Shown here: piece after piece, positions 23,438-33,645 of the stretch
How the letters are laid out: each line of letters begins with the position of its first letter
Numbering within the stretch: the first letter of the stretch is position 1
From: a virus
Length of the DNA stretch: 52,774 bases
IMG/VR virus record: IMGVR_UViG_3300025679_000009
Span: 1 to 52,774 of that record
Strand: one strand, 5' to 3'
The notes under the pieces: generated by a model
What the model was told of the DNA's origin: nothing
The model's input: the letters and a program-made list of their open reading frames with translations, nothing else
Databases searched by the model: none
Translations under genes and position numbers: made by a program

Positions 23438-24073
23438 ATGGCCAACAAGCTCGGCGTCTACAACAAGGCGCTGGTCCACATCGAGGAGCGCACGCTTGCC
23501 TCCTTGGCAGAGCAGCGCGAGCCGCGGCGGGTCTTCGACGCACTGTGGGACGACGTCGTCGCTTACTGTCTGAGCCAGGGGCTGTTTCGTTTCGCCAAGC
23601 GCGTCGTTCTGATCGAGGCGTCCGACAGCATCGTTCCCTCGTTCGGCTACACCTGCGCTTTCACAATTCCGGACGATTGGGTCCGCACCGTTGTGATCTC
23701 GGCCGCGCCGCAGCTCGACCCGCCGCTGCTGCAATACTCGGAAGAGACCGGCTACTGGTTTGCCAACGCGACGCCGCTCTACGTCTCGTACATTTCGAAT
23801 GACGCAAAGGTCGGGCTCGACCTGTCGAACTGGCCGGCGACCTTCACCGAATATGTCGCCTATCGGCTGGCTGCACAGAGCGCGCGGCGCCTGACCGGCA
23901 AGAAGGATCTGGCCGACGATCTCGACGCCAAGGAGATCAAGGCCAAGCGCAACACCAAGGGCATCGACGCCATGAACGATCCGCCGGGGTTGCCGCCGGT
24001 GCCGTACCTGGTGCGCTCGCGCCGCGGCGTCTTCGGCCCCGGCGGTCTGCGGTTCGGATCCGGCGAGGGCTGA
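23438..24073 (+). CDS. Tail tubular protein A (T7 gp11-like)
   Basis: 211 residues, near T7 gp11 (196). Starts NKLGVYNKALVHIEERTLAS with VFDALWDDVVAYCLSQGLF, the standard head of the family, then FGYTCAFTIPDDWVRTV and FTEYVAYRLAAQSARRL. It forms the gatekeeper ring joining portal and nozzle. The next gene starts three bases later. Confidence 0.85.
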   Translation: MANKLGVYNKALVHIEERTLASLAEQREPRRVFDALWDDVVAYCLSQGLFRFAKRVVLIEASDSIVPSFGYTCAFTIPDDWVRTVVISAAPQLDPPLLQYSEETGYWFANATPLYVSYISNDAKVGLDLSNWPATFTEYVAYRLAAQSARRLTGKKDLADDLDAKEIKAKRNTKGIDAMNDPPGLPPVPYLVRSRRGVFGPGGLRFGSGEG

Positions 24074-24076
24074 TCG

Positions 24077-27000
24077 GTGCCCACCGGCAATTTTCCACTC
24101 TTCGCCATGAACCAGGGCGAGGTGTCGAAGATCGCGCTTGTCCGCGTCGACCAGGCCAAGATGCGGCTGGCGGCGGCGTGTCAGGTAAACTGGCTTCCCT
24201 TCGTGCTCGGCCCGATGATGCTGCGGCCCGGCCTGGAGTTCGTCGGCGAAGTCCTTAGCGATCTTCCGGCCAAGCTCGTCCGGTTTGTTTTCGCCAAGAA
24301 CGACACGGCGCTGATCGAGCTGACGAACGGCGTCATGCGCGCCTGGATCAATGACGTGCTGGTCGAGCGCGTCGCGGTCGCGACGGCGATCAGCGATCCC
24401 AGTTTTGCCGGCGGCGGCTCCTGGAGCACCGCGGACACGACGGCCGGCTGCACCGTGTCGATCGGCGCCGGCGTTGCGACCTTGACCTGCGGCGCGCGTG
24501 GTGGCCTCGCGCGGTTCAAGCAGACCATTGCCGTCGCCAGCGGCGACCATGGCAAAGAGCATGGGATCCGCGTTGTCGTCACGAACGGTCCGGTCACTTT
24601 GCGCGCCGGTTCGTCGGACGGCCTGGCGGACTACATCGCGGCGACCAAAATCGACACCGGCACACACTCCCTGGTCTGCACGCCCGCCGGCTCCGTCTTT
24701 TTGCAGATCGAGTCGACCGACGTCCGCGCAAAGACACTGACGTCGGTGTCGATCGAGGACGCCGGCGTCCTCGAGCTGCCGACGCCGTGGGGCACGGGCG
24801 ACCTGCCGAACGTCCGGTACGATCAGTCCGGTGACATCGTGTTCACCGCCGCCTACGGCCTGCAGCAATACAAGATCGAGCGCAGAGGATCGCGCCCGGG
24901 TGCCCGCGGCTGGTCGGTCGTGCTGTACCGGTCCGACGACGGTCCGTTTCAGCAATCGGCTTCCGTCAAGGCGACCTTCGCGCCTTCGGTCTACGACGGC
25001 AACGGCACACTGTCGTCCGATCAGCCGTATTTCACGCCGCAGCATGTTGGCTGTCTCTTCCGGCTGTTCACGGATGGTCAGAACCGGCAGGTAACGCTCG
25101 GCGCGCGCGACGCCTTCTCCGACGCGGTGCGCGTCGTGGGCGTCGGCACGGCCTCGCGGAACTACAATTGGACCGTCTCTGGCACTTACGTCGGCATTCT
25201 CACCTTCCAGCGATCGTTCGACGGGGCCGATTTGGGCTTCGTCGACATCCAGACCCAGGCGAGCGGCTTCACCGGCACGGTATCGTCGAGCACCGGGGGC
25301 ACCGGTGGTACGCCCAATCTCGACAATGCCATCTGTTGGGAACGCATCGGTTTCAAGCCGGGGACGCCGGTGGCCGGCGCGGCCACGATCGGTGCCGGCG
25401 GAAGCAGCTACATCGTCGGCAACACCCTGACGCTCGTCGGCGGCAGCGGCACCCCGGCGACCTATCGTGTCGCCAGCGTCGATGGTGGCGGTGGCGTCAC
25501 AGCGGTCACGCTGCTGACGCCCGGTCTCTATACGGCGCTGCCGAGCAATCCAGCGGCGACGACGGGCGGAGCCGGCACCGGTTGCACGCTCAACGTCACG
25601 GCGGCCAGCACCGATTATACGAGCGGCAGCGCCTCGGTCGTGTCGACCTATGCCGGCGGCGGCGGCTTCGGCATCTGCCGCGTGACCGGCTATAACGATC
25701 CGAAGTCCGTCAACATCGACGTGCTACAGCCCTTTGCGTCGCTGCAGGGCACACAGGACTGGGTCGAAGCGGATTGGTCCTCGATCGCCGGCTGGCCGAC
25801 CACCGTCAGCTTTCACGAGGGCAGGCTCGGCTGGGCGGGTCGCGACGAGATCTGGCTGTCGCATTCCGACAGCTATACGGGCTTCGCCGATATCGATAGC
25901 GACGGGAACGCCATCGGCGACGCCGGCGCGATCAACGAGGCGATGGGATCGGGTGCCGCCGGCACGATCTCGTGGCTGTTGTCGCTGACGCGTCTGCAGA
26001 TCGGGCGTGAGCAGTCGATCGGCTCGGCGCGCAGCTCCAACTTCGACCAGCCGCTGACGCCGACGGACGTCGTGATCCGCGATTCCTCGGACCAGGGGGC
26101 GGCGCGGCTGGCGGCGTTCAAGAGTGGCAAGCGCGGCATCTTCGTCGGGCAGAACAATCGCGTCTACGAGCTCGCCTTCACCGCGCAGGAGATGGATTAC
26201 GACGAGCGCGATCTGACGCGGCTCAACCTCGATATCGTCAAGCCCGGCTTCGTGGATGGGGACAAGGCCACGCATCCGGACAAGCAGATCGTGCTGCCGC
26301 GCACGGACGGTCAGGCGGCGGTGCTGCTCTATGACGTCAAGGACGAGGTCGAAGCCTGGTGGCGCATCCAGACGCTCGGCATCATCGAGAATTACTGCGT
26401 GCTGCCGGGCGACGGCATCGAGGACGCGCAGTATTTCGTCGTCAGGCGCGCCATCAACGGCGTGACGCGCCGCTTCATCGAGAAGATGGCGACGCGCGAC
26501 GCATGCGTCGGCGGCGCGATCAACCAGCAGCTCGACTGCCATCTCGTGTATCGGGGAGCGGCGGTGAACACGGTGCAGCTGGCCTGGCTGCCGAATACGC
26601 TGGTTTCGGTGTGGGCGGACGGCGCCGCGATCGGAACGCAGACGACCGACGGATCCGGCAATTGCGCGATGCCGGACGGCAAGACGCATTCGAACATCGT
26701 GGTTGGCCTCGCGGGAGCCGTCGTTCGCGGTTTTCTCGGGCCGTCGCTTCCCGACAACACCGCTCCGGACCAGGTCTTCACGCAAAACTCGGCGACATTG
26801 ACGGTCGGCGCTCAGTTCGACGGCTATCCGGCGGAGGTTTTTGCCGACATCGGCGGCACCGGCCGGCCAAAGCATGTCGGCACGCTGATGGTGAGCGGCG
26901 GCCAGATCACGCTGCCAAACCTGCAGGTGGCGTCCAGCATCGTTGCCTGCCTCGGCTACGTCGCGCCGTTCATGTCGGCGAAGCTTGCTTATGCGGCGGC

Positions 27001-27292
27001 GCTGGGCACGGCACTGACGCAGAAGAAGCGGATCCCGCATTGCGGGTTGATCATGTTCGATACCGACGCTCAAGGCGTCAGGTTCGGCCAGCGCTTCGAT
27101 GTGATGGACGCCATGCCGCAGAAGGAAGCCGAGCAGCTGACGCCGGCCGGGACGATCTGGTCGGAATACGACGAGGCGGCGATCTCGGTCCCGGGTGAAT
27201 GGGACACCGACGCGCGGCTTTGCCTGCTCGCGCAGGCACCGCGGCCGTGCACGATCGGCGGTGTCGTCGTCGGCGTGGACACGAGCGGGTGA
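24077..27292 (+). CDS. Tail tubular protein B / nozzle (T7 gp12-like)
   Basis: 1071 residues from GTG. The start (FPLFAMNQGEVSKIALVRVD, then LRPGLEFVGEV) and the WPTTVSFHEGRLGWAGRDEI segment, followed by EQSIGS and later AVLLYDVKDEVEAWWRIQTL, match phage nozzle proteins. It is longer than T7 gp12 (794), with an extra Gly/Thr/Ser-rich region around residues 395-525 that is beta-rich. It forms the tail tube tip and binds fibres. Coupled to the following gene by GTGA. Confidence 0.85.
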   Translation: MPTGNFPLFAMNQGEVSKIALVRVDQAKMRLAAACQVNWLPFVLGPMMLRPGLEFVGEVLSDLPAKLVRFVFAKNDTALIELTNGVMRAWINDVLVERVAVATAISDPSFAGGGSWSTADTTAGCTVSIGAGVATLTCGARGGLARFKQTIAVASGDHGKEHGIRVVVTNGPVTLRAGSSDGLADYIAATKIDTGTHSLVCTPAGSVFLQIESTDVRAKTLTSVSIEDAGVLELPTPWGTGDLPNVRYDQSGDIVFTAAYGLQQYKIERRGSRPGARGWSVVLYRSDDGPFQQSASVKATFAPSVYDGNGTLSSDQPYFTPQHVGCLFRLFTDGQNRQVTLGARDAFSDAVRVVGVGTASRNYNWTVSGTYVGILTFQRSFDGADLGFVDIQTQASGFTGTVSSSTGGTGGTPNLDNAICWERIGFKPGTPVAGAATIGAGGSSYIVGNTLTLVGGSGTPATYRVASVDGGGGVTAVTLLTPGLYTALPSNPAATTGGAGTGCTLNVTAASTDYTSGSASVVSTYAGGGGFGICRVTGYNDPKSVNIDVLQPFASLQGTQDWVEADWSSIAGWPTTVSFHEGRLGWAGRDEIWLSHSDSYTGFADIDSDGNAIGDAGAINEAMGSGAAGTISWLLSLTRLQIGREQSIGSARSSNFDQPLTPTDVVIRDSSDQGAARLAAFKSGKRGIFVGQNNRVYELAFTAQEMDYDERDLTRLNLDIVKPGFVDGDKATHPDKQIVLPRTDGQAAVLLYDVKDEVEAWWRIQTLGIIENYCVLPGDGIEDAQYFVVRRAINGVTRRFIEKMATRDACVGGAINQQLDCHLVYRGAAVNTVQLAWLPNTLVSVWADGAAIGTQTTDGSGNCAMPDGKTHSNIVVGLAGAVVRGFLGPSLPDNTAPDQVFTQNSATLTVGAQFDGYPAEVFADIGGTGRPKHVGTLMVSGGQITLPNLQVASSIVACLGYVAPFMSAKLAYAAALGTALTQKKRIPHCGLIMFDTDAQGVRFGQRFDVMDAMPQKEAEQLTPAGTIWSEYDEAAISVPGEWDTDARLCLLAQAPRPCTIGGVVVGVDTSG

Positions 27293-27648
27293 GGGTGCGG
27301 CTGCGGCCGAGCGAGCCGGCTGACTTCATCGCGCTGCTCGGGCAGCTGCCAGCCCACCGGACCCGCGGCATCACGGCGCTCGCCGGCGACGAAGTGCTTG
27401 GCATCGGCGGCCTCATCATGGCGCCGGACGGAAGCGTGTGGGCGTCGTGCTTCATCAGCGACGCCGGTCGCGCGTTCCCGCGCGCCGTTCATCGCGCCGG
27501 GCTGGCACTGATCGATCTCGCGCGCGAGATGCGCCTGCCTCGGGTGTTTGCGAGCGCGGAGGATCGGCCGGGCGCCGATCGCTGGCTGCTCGCGCTCGGG
27601 TTTTGTCGCCTTCCTGAAGAGTCGCTGTTCGTGTGGGAGCCGTCCTGA
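27289..27648 (+). CDS. GNAT-like phage protein (T7 gp13 position)
   Basis: 119 residues from a GTG overlapping the stop of the nozzle gene. The layout RLRPSEPADFIALLGQLP, ITALAGDEVLGIGGLIMAPD, then RVFASAEDRPGADRWLLALGF matches a short GNAT acyltransferase fold. Many T7-like phages have a GNAT-like protein at this site (gp13), needed for virion assembly. Acyl-CoA binding is not certain. Confidence 0.65.
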   Translation: MRVRLRPSEPADFIALLGQLPAHRTRGITALAGDEVLGIGGLIMAPDGSVWASCFISDAGRAFPRAVHRAGLALIDLAREMRLPRVFASAEDRPGADRWLLALGFCRLPEESLFVWEPS

Positions 27649-28254
27649 ATGTGGAATGACCGGTTCTCCGCCACACACTGGTGGGAGCGCGCCTGCTTCG
27701 ATCCGGGAACGCTGATGGCCGGCACTATGGCCATGACGGCGGCCGGCACGGCCATGTCTGCATCCTCGACGATCGCCGGGGGCAACGCCGCGGCGGAAGC
27801 CGGCAAGATGCAGCAGAACGCGCTGAACTTTCAGGCGGCGCAGCTGCGCGAGAACGAAGGCGGCGAGATCGGCGCCGCGCAGCGCGAGATGCTCGATACC
27901 CAGCTCAAGACGAAGCAGCTGGAATCGACGGTCGAGGCCCGTTCGGCCGCGGGCGGCGTCAATGCGGCGGTCGGCTCGCCGCTCGCGGCCGAGAAGCAGA
28001 TCGCTTCGCGCGGCACTTATCAATCGCTGATGGATCTGTTTAACGGCCAGAATCGCGCCACCGGCGACGAGAACGAGGCCAAGGGCGCGACCTATTCCGG
28101 CGTGATCGCGGACGAAGCCGGGACGATGCAGCAGCGCGCCTCGAACCTCAACGCCATGGCGACGATCGCCGGCGGCGGCGCCAGCATGATGCGCAGCTAC
28201 GGCGCCTTCGCCTATCCCAACCAGTTCGGACGTCCGGGTGTCGGCTATGGCTAA
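27649..28254 (+). CDS. Internal virion protein (T7 gp14-like)
   Basis: 201 residues, same length as T7 gp14 (196). A hydrophobic stretch at residues 22-50 (AGTMAMTAAGTAMSASSTIA) is the membrane-inserting segment expected; the rest is a Gln-rich coiled coil (MLDTQLKTKQLESTVEARSA). This class is ejected into the outer membrane on infection. Its end overlaps the next gene. Confidence 0.72.
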   Translation: MWNDRFSATHWWERACFDPGTLMAGTMAMTAAGTAMSASSTIAGGNAAAEAGKMQQNALNFQAAQLRENEGGEIGAAQREMLDTQLKTKQLESTVEARSAAGGVNAAVGSPLAAEKQIASRGTYQSLMDLFNGQNRATGDENEAKGATYSGVIADEAGTMQQRASNLNAMATIAGGGASMMRSYGAFAYPNQFGRPGVGYG

Positions 28255-30850
28255 GCTTCCGGACTGGTCCGATCTCGGCGCGACACCGAGCGTCACTGGC
28301 GCGCGGCCGATCGGCAGCGTCGACGTCAGCCCCTTTGCGCGCGGGGCTGAGGCCGAAGCCCAGGCGGGCGTCAACCTCGGCAAGGCCGTCGCCGATGTCG
28401 GCGCCGCCGGCAGCGACGTCATCCTCGACCAGGCGCGCTATCAATATGCGACCGCGAACGCCGATTTCCTATCGAAGAGCATTGATCTGAAGTCCTCGCT
28501 TGCGAACGACACCGATTATTCGACGCTCGAGCAGCGCTACACCGACGGCATCAATCAGATCCGCGACCAAGCGGCCTCGAACATCGCCCTGCCGGGCATG
28601 CGAACGCGCTTCGTTGACCTGGCGCAGCCGGAGATAGAACGCGGTGTCGCCGGCGTCCGCCAGCAGGCCTACAAGCTCGAAGGAGATGCCAATGTCGCCG
28701 ACGTGCAGCAGCAGGGCTCGACGTTCATCAACCAGGGTACGGCGGCGCCCGGCGACTCGCAGCTGCAAGACAAGCTCATCGGTGCCTACGGCGCCCGCGT
28801 CGACGGCCTGGCCGGGCGCGGCTGGATCTCGCAGGAAGCCGCGCTCAAGATGAAACAGGACTGGGCGCATCAGTACGCTCTCGCCGACGGCGTGGCGCGT
28901 GCGGATACGGATCCGCAGGGCGTCATCAACGATCTCCGCGCGGCGCCGGGTTCGGCCGACCAGATCGACAACCGCATTGTCCAGATTGAAAGCAATGGCA
29001 ATCCGCTGGCGCGGTCGAAGACGTCGAGCGCCTACGGCCTCGGCCAGTTCGAGCCGGGCACCTGGCTGCCGCTGATCCGACAGGCGCATCCCGAGCTCGC
29101 CGACAAATCGGATGCCGACTTGCTGGCGCTTCGCGCCGATCGCGGCCTCAACATGGAAATGCTGGGGCTCAATCGTCAACAGAACACCGATTATCTGCAG
29201 AAGAATGGCGTCGATGCTTCGCCCGGCAACATCTACCTCGCGCACTTCCTTGGACCGGCTGGCGCGGCCGCGGTGGCGAAGGCCTCGCCGACGGCGCCGG
29301 TGGGCGATGTGCTCGCGTCCGCCGTCGGCAAGGATAAGGCCGCGAAGATGATCGCGGCAAATGGGACGATCCTGAACGGGCAGACCGCCGGTGGCGTCGC
29401 GCAATGGGCGAGCGACAAGATGGGCGGCGTCGGGCCCGGCGGCGGCCACATCTACGACATTCTGCGTCCGGACCAGCGAGCGATGCTGCTCGATCATGCG
29501 CAGACGTCCCTGCAGCGTCAGACCGTCAGTGACTTTTCAGACTTTCAGGGCCGCGTGAAAGATAGCGAGGCGGAAGCCGCGCGCACCGGCAACGTCACCA
29601 ATCCGATCGGCCCGGAAGAATTCATTGCGCGGGCAGGGCCGGCGGCCGGTCCGCAGGCCTATCAGCAGTACCAGGCGAACATCCAGCTTGGCCGGGACGT
29701 CTCGCGGGTGGCCAAGCTCGATCCGCAGGAGCAAGCCCAGCTCATCCAGAGCTACGAGCCGAAGGCGGGCGATCCCGGTTACGCCGACGGGGTGCAGCGG
29801 CAAAACATCCTGACGAAGGCGATCGCGCAGTCGGAAGCCGAGAAGCAGAAGGATCCCGCGCAGTTTGCGATCAACCGTCTGGCGGCGAGCGGTCCGGCCT
29901 ACGACGCGCTGCAGAAAGCGCAGCCGGCCGACAGGACGGCCGCGGCGCGCAACTATGCCTCGACGACACTCATGGAGCAGGACCGCGTCGGCCTGCCGCC
30001 GGAGCAACAGCACATTCTGCCGAAGGCCTACGCCGACGGCGTCAACAAGGCGATCGACAAGGCATCCTCTGCGACGGATCCGGAGTCGCGCGTCGGGCTT
30101 ATCAACGTGGTGCGTCAAGAGGCGTCGACCTGGGGTGAGTACTGGCCGCAGGTGATGCGCGAGCTCGCGCCCGGCGTGCAGCCGGTGGTGCGCGCGATCG
30201 CCGCCGGCGCCGACGATACGGCAATGACGCGGATCCTTCGGCTCGATCCGAAGGACAACATGAAGAGCCTGCTGAGCGATCAGCCCGACACAAAGGTTTC
30301 TGCCGCTGCCGCTGCGGTCGACACGGCGGTGGCGCCGCTGCGCGCAACGCTATTGCCGAGCCAGCGCGACGGCAAGAACAGCGACTTCGAGGCCTATTCC
30401 GGTCTCGCGGGCAAACTGGCCGCGCTCTATGTGCGGGACGGCGAAGATCCGACGTCGGCGGCGACAAAGGCCTTCAACGCGCTCATCGGCAACCGCTACG
30501 ATTTCCGCGATACCTATCGCATCCCGAAGAGCGCAGGCGTGCTGCCAGACGACGTCCAGGCCGGCGCGCAGATCGCGCGCGGCCAGCTCGATCAGCTTGG
30601 CGCGCAGCCGGCGGTGAACGACATTGGCGTTTCCGATGTTAGGGCTGACTCATTCTCTAAATTCGGGCGCGACGGCAAATGGGTGACGTCGCCGAATAAC
30701 GACGGCCTCAATCTTGCCTACGGTGACAAGTTCGTGCGGCGCACCGACGGCAAGCCGCTGATGCTGAGCTGGTCGCAGCTCGGCGATATGGCGAAGGCAA
30801 ACAAGGCAAACCGGACTGATGTGGACGAGTCGGCGATGTTCACACCGTGA
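28247..30850 (+). CDS. Internal virion protein with lytic transglycosylase domain
   Basis: 867 residues from ATG 28247 (a GTG at 28238 adds three). Helical N-terminus (1-230) and an SLT domain at about 240-400: Glu248 in IVQIESNGNP is the expected catalytic acid, and AYGLGQFEPGTW gives the GLxQ motif. The remainder is long helical segments. It plays the part of T7 gp16/gp15: ejected with DNA, it cuts peptidoglycan so the channel can cross the periplasm. Coupled to the next gene through GTGA. Confidence 0.82.
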   Translation: MAKLPDWSDLGATPSVTGARPIGSVDVSPFARGAEAEAQAGVNLGKAVADVGAAGSDVILDQARYQYATANADFLSKSIDLKSSLANDTDYSTLEQRYTDGINQIRDQAASNIALPGMRTRFVDLAQPEIERGVAGVRQQAYKLEGDANVADVQQQGSTFINQGTAAPGDSQLQDKLIGAYGARVDGLAGRGWISQEAALKMKQDWAHQYALADGVARADTDPQGVINDLRAAPGSADQIDNRIVQIESNGNPLARSKTSSAYGLGQFEPGTWLPLIRQAHPELADKSDADLLALRADRGLNMEMLGLNRQQNTDYLQKNGVDASPGNIYLAHFLGPAGAAAVAKASPTAPVGDVLASAVGKDKAAKMIAANGTILNGQTAGGVAQWASDKMGGVGPGGGHIYDILRPDQRAMLLDHAQTSLQRQTVSDFSDFQGRVKDSEAEAARTGNVTNPIGPEEFIARAGPAAGPQAYQQYQANIQLGRDVSRVAKLDPQEQAQLIQSYEPKAGDPGYADGVQRQNILTKAIAQSEAEKQKDPAQFAINRLAASGPAYDALQKAQPADRTAAARNYASTTLMEQDRVGLPPEQQHILPKAYADGVNKAIDKASSATDPESRVGLINVVRQEASTWGEYWPQVMRELAPGVQPVVRAIAAGADDTAMTRILRLDPKDNMKSLLSDQPDTKVSAAAAAVDTAVAPLRATLLPSQRDGKNSDFEAYSGLAGKLAALYVRDGEDPTSAATKAFNALIGNRYDFRDTYRIPKSAGVLPDDVQAGAQIARGQLDQLGAQPAVNDIGVSDVRADSFSKFGRDGKWVTSPNNDGLNLAYGDKFVRRTDGKPLMLSWSQLGDMAKANKANRTDVDESAMFTP

Positions 30851-33645
30851 CATTCACCGACACGTTTGCCTCTCCCGATGAGACGGTGCCGATCCGCTCG
30901 TCGGATTTGCAGTCGTCGCTCGGCGAGAGCCTCGGTGCGCAGGCGGCGGAAGCGCTCGATCCGCAATCCGATATTTCCGCGGTCCAGCTTTGGCGCAGCG
31001 CGAAGTTGGCGATCGCCGCCGGCGACATGCTGCCGGGCCTCAACGCTCCCGACACTCCGCTGCCGGAGGACATCGCCAACTTCGATCAGGCGAAGGCGGA
31101 GATCCCGGATGTCCCGATCGCGGACGCCAAGGCGCAGGTCAAGCAGGCCGGCCTCGAGGGTTCGCTGCCGCTTCCGGACCAGCCGTCGATCAAGCAGCCG
31201 GTGCTGGATCTGATGATCCAGGAGGCGCAGGAGCACCGCGATCGCGATCTCGCCATCGCCCGCGGGCCGCAGGGGTTCTTTCCCGGCGCGCTCGGCTTCG
31301 CGACGTCGATCGTCGCCGGGATGATTGACCCGGTCAACATGGCCGCGTTCTCGATTCCCGTGCTCGGCGAGGCGCGCTGGGGCAAGCTGCTGGCCAACGC
31401 CGGCGACAGCCTCTTTGCCCGCGCTGGTGTGCGTGCGGCGCAGGGCGCTGCGCAGGGTGCGGTCGGCACGGCGGCGCTGCAGCCGCTCGATTACCTGATG
31501 CACACAGCCGACGGCCGCGATTACACGATGGCAGACGCGCTGCGCTCGGTGGTGATGGGCGCCGGCATGGGCGCGGCTTTTCACGCCGGCTTCGGCGCGG
31601 TCGGCGACGTGCGCGCCCGCATGGCCGGCGCGCCGCTGCCCGGGTCGCCGGAAGCCACTCTGACGCGAGCGCTACAACCGCAAACTGAAACCGCATTAGA
31701 AGGTCAGGGAGAGGCCCACGGCGACGGTGAAGTGCCTGGCATCGGTGCGAGCGCTGCCAGCGAGCCGGCGCCCGGTTCGGCGGAGGGTGCTGCACCGGCC
31801 GAGAGCGATCTTGGCTCGTTGCCGGCGGGTCATCCGGCGTACGTCCTGGCCGATCTGCCGGAGGCGGCTCGAGAAGACGTCGTCCGCGCCTCGATCGCCG
31901 ACCTGACGGCGGGGCGGCCGGGCCGCGCCGGCGAGATGCTCCAGGAGGCAGCCAAGGTCGATCCGCGGATCCGGGAGACGATCGATGCCTGGCACGGCTC
32001 GCCGCACGACTTTGACGCTTTCGATATCGGGCGCATCGGCGATGGGGAAGGCGCGCAGTCGTTCGGCCATGGCCTGTACTTTGCCGAGAACGAGGGGGTG
32101 GCGCGACGATATCGGGTCACCACCTCGGATGCGTCCTTCATTCGGAAGGTCCAGGAGATCTACGACGAGTCGTCGTCGCCGGGTGAGGCGGCGGACGCCA
32201 TCCATGAAAGCAGCGCCTTCAACCCCGGCGAGAAGCGGCTGCTTGCGACACTGAAGGATGACGACTGGCTCGGCTTCGACTATCCGCACCAAGCCGTCTC
32301 GGCTGCTCTGCGAAGCCCGCGCAATTTTGACCTTTCGCCTGAAACGCAGCGCGCGCTGGCCGATCTCGGCCGCGTGTATCGCGTGAAAATCAAGGCGGCC
32401 CACGAGCAGATGCTCGATTGGGACAAGCCGCTCGCCGATCAAAGTGCCGAAGTGCAGCATGCCGTCGGCCAGCTGCTTCCCGAAGGGAAGACAAAATGGG
32501 GATTTGCGCCGCGCACGGGCGAAGATTTTGCGCGTGCCATGCCACATCATCTTGGCGAGCCCGGGCCGACCAACAAGATGGCCAATCGTGCCAATGCGTC
32601 GCGCGCGATGCGAGAGGCAGGCATCCTCGGCATCAGATATCTCGATCAGGGCTCGCGCGGCCGCGGCGAAGGGAGCCACAACTTCGTCCTCTTCTCCGAC
32701 AAGGACGTCGAGATCACGCACAAGAACGGCGTGCCGGTCTCGCGCGCCGAGGCGAAAGAAATCAAGGCAGAGAAGCGCGCTGCAAAGCCGCAGTCGCTGC
32801 TGGAATTCCTGCGGGCCAAGGGCGGCGTCAGTAAGGACGATCCGCTCGCCGCCGATCTGTTGCAGTCCTTTGGTGGGGAGAACCCGAACATCCGCGGCAA
32901 GGGCAAGCTCGTTCGGCCGGACGGTCTCGGTCTCGACCGCCTGCGCGAGGCTGCCGTCGAGGCGGGCTACCTGCACGATCATGGCGACGAGACCGGCGGC
33001 GCTTCTCAGAGCACCATCCAGGATCTGCTCGACTCGGTCGACCGAGAGGCGAGGGGCGAGAAGCAGTTTCCGCGCGGCGACGAGCTCGCCGGCGCTGACG
33101 CGAACGCCGCGCACCTGGCGGAGCGTAGCGAGGCAGAGCGCGAGATCTACTTCCATCGGGCGCGCGAGGACATCACGCGCATGATGGACGAGCAGGGAGT
33201 CACGGCCATCCGGCCGCAGATCACGAACTTTGCCCTGCGCCTGCTCGAGCGCGGCAAGGCACGCGACGCAGAGGACGCCTTTCATCAGTCGCTCGACAAC
33301 TTCGACCTGGTCGGCAATCGCCCCCAGGTTGGCGATGCGGACATGGCCGACTGGCAGCAATTCGGGGACGTGCGGCCGGGCTACGAGGATCCGCATCTCG
33401 TCGCCGAGTCGAAGGATGCTGCGGCGACGGCGGAGCCCGCCTCCATCGATCCGGTCAAGGCGCCCACAGCCGCGGAACAAGCCGCGCGTGAGGCCGAGCA
33501 GCTACTCGCCGACATGAAGCCGCAGCTTTCCGACGAGGAATGGCACTCGCTCGAGAGCACGCTCAAGGACATCGGAGACGATAAGGAGATGCAGGAGAAG
33601 ATAGTGCGGGAAGGCGCGGCGTGTCTCGCCGCGGCTGCAGCCTAA
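30847..33645 (+). CDS. Polyvalent internal virion protein with ADP-ribosyltransferase-like domain
   Basis: 932 residues from GTG. Residues about 135-165 are hydrophobic (MIDPVNMAAFSIPV and following). At about 376-425, DAWHGSPHDFDAFD, then FGHGLYFAENEGVARRY, matches the ART-PolyVal domain of phage polyvalent proteins (H of WHGS; G-x-YF). Further motifs follow to residue 600 (LGIRYLDQGSRG, HNFVLFSD). It is packaged and ejected, so it might modify a host target early. Target and activity are unproven. Confidence 0.75.
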   Translation: MTFTDTFASPDETVPIRSSDLQSSLGESLGAQAAEALDPQSDISAVQLWRSAKLAIAAGDMLPGLNAPDTPLPEDIANFDQAKAEIPDVPIADAKAQVKQAGLEGSLPLPDQPSIKQPVLDLMIQEAQEHRDRDLAIARGPQGFFPGALGFATSIVAGMIDPVNMAAFSIPVLGEARWGKLLANAGDSLFARAGVRAAQGAAQGAVGTAALQPLDYLMHTADGRDYTMADALRSVVMGAGMGAAFHAGFGAVGDVRARMAGAPLPGSPEATLTRALQPQTETALEGQGEAHGDGEVPGIGASAASEPAPGSAEGAAPAESDLGSLPAGHPAYVLADLPEAAREDVVRASIADLTAGRPGRAGEMLQEAAKVDPRIRETIDAWHGSPHDFDAFDIGRIGDGEGAQSFGHGLYFAENEGVARRYRVTTSDASFIRKVQEIYDESSSPGEAADAIHESSAFNPGEKRLLATLKDDDWLGFDYPHQAVSAALRSPRNFDLSPETQRALADLGRVYRVKIKAAHEQMLDWDKPLADQSAEVQHAVGQLLPEGKTKWGFAPRTGEDFARAMPHHLGEPGPTNKMANRANASRAMREAGILGIRYLDQGSRGRGEGSHNFVLFSDKDVEITHKNGVPVSRAEAKEIKAEKRAAKPQSLLEFLRAKGGVSKDDPLAADLLQSFGGENPNIRGKGKLVRPDGLGLDRLREAAVEAGYLHDHGDETGGASQSTIQDLLDSVDREARGEKQFPRGDELAGADANAAHLAERSEAEREIYFHRAREDITRMMDEQGVTAIRPQITNFALRLLERGKARDAEDAFHQSLDNFDLVGNRPQVGDADMADWQQFGDVRPGYEDPHLVAESKDAAATAEPASIDPVKAPTAAEQAAREAEQLLADMKPQLSDEEWHSLESTLKDIGDDKEMQEKIVREGAACLAAAAA

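Noticed and set aside
23111-25045. A 644-residue minus-strand protein opposite tail genes
   Set aside because: Shadow of the tail tubular genes; Arg/Asp/His-rich composition with no domain.
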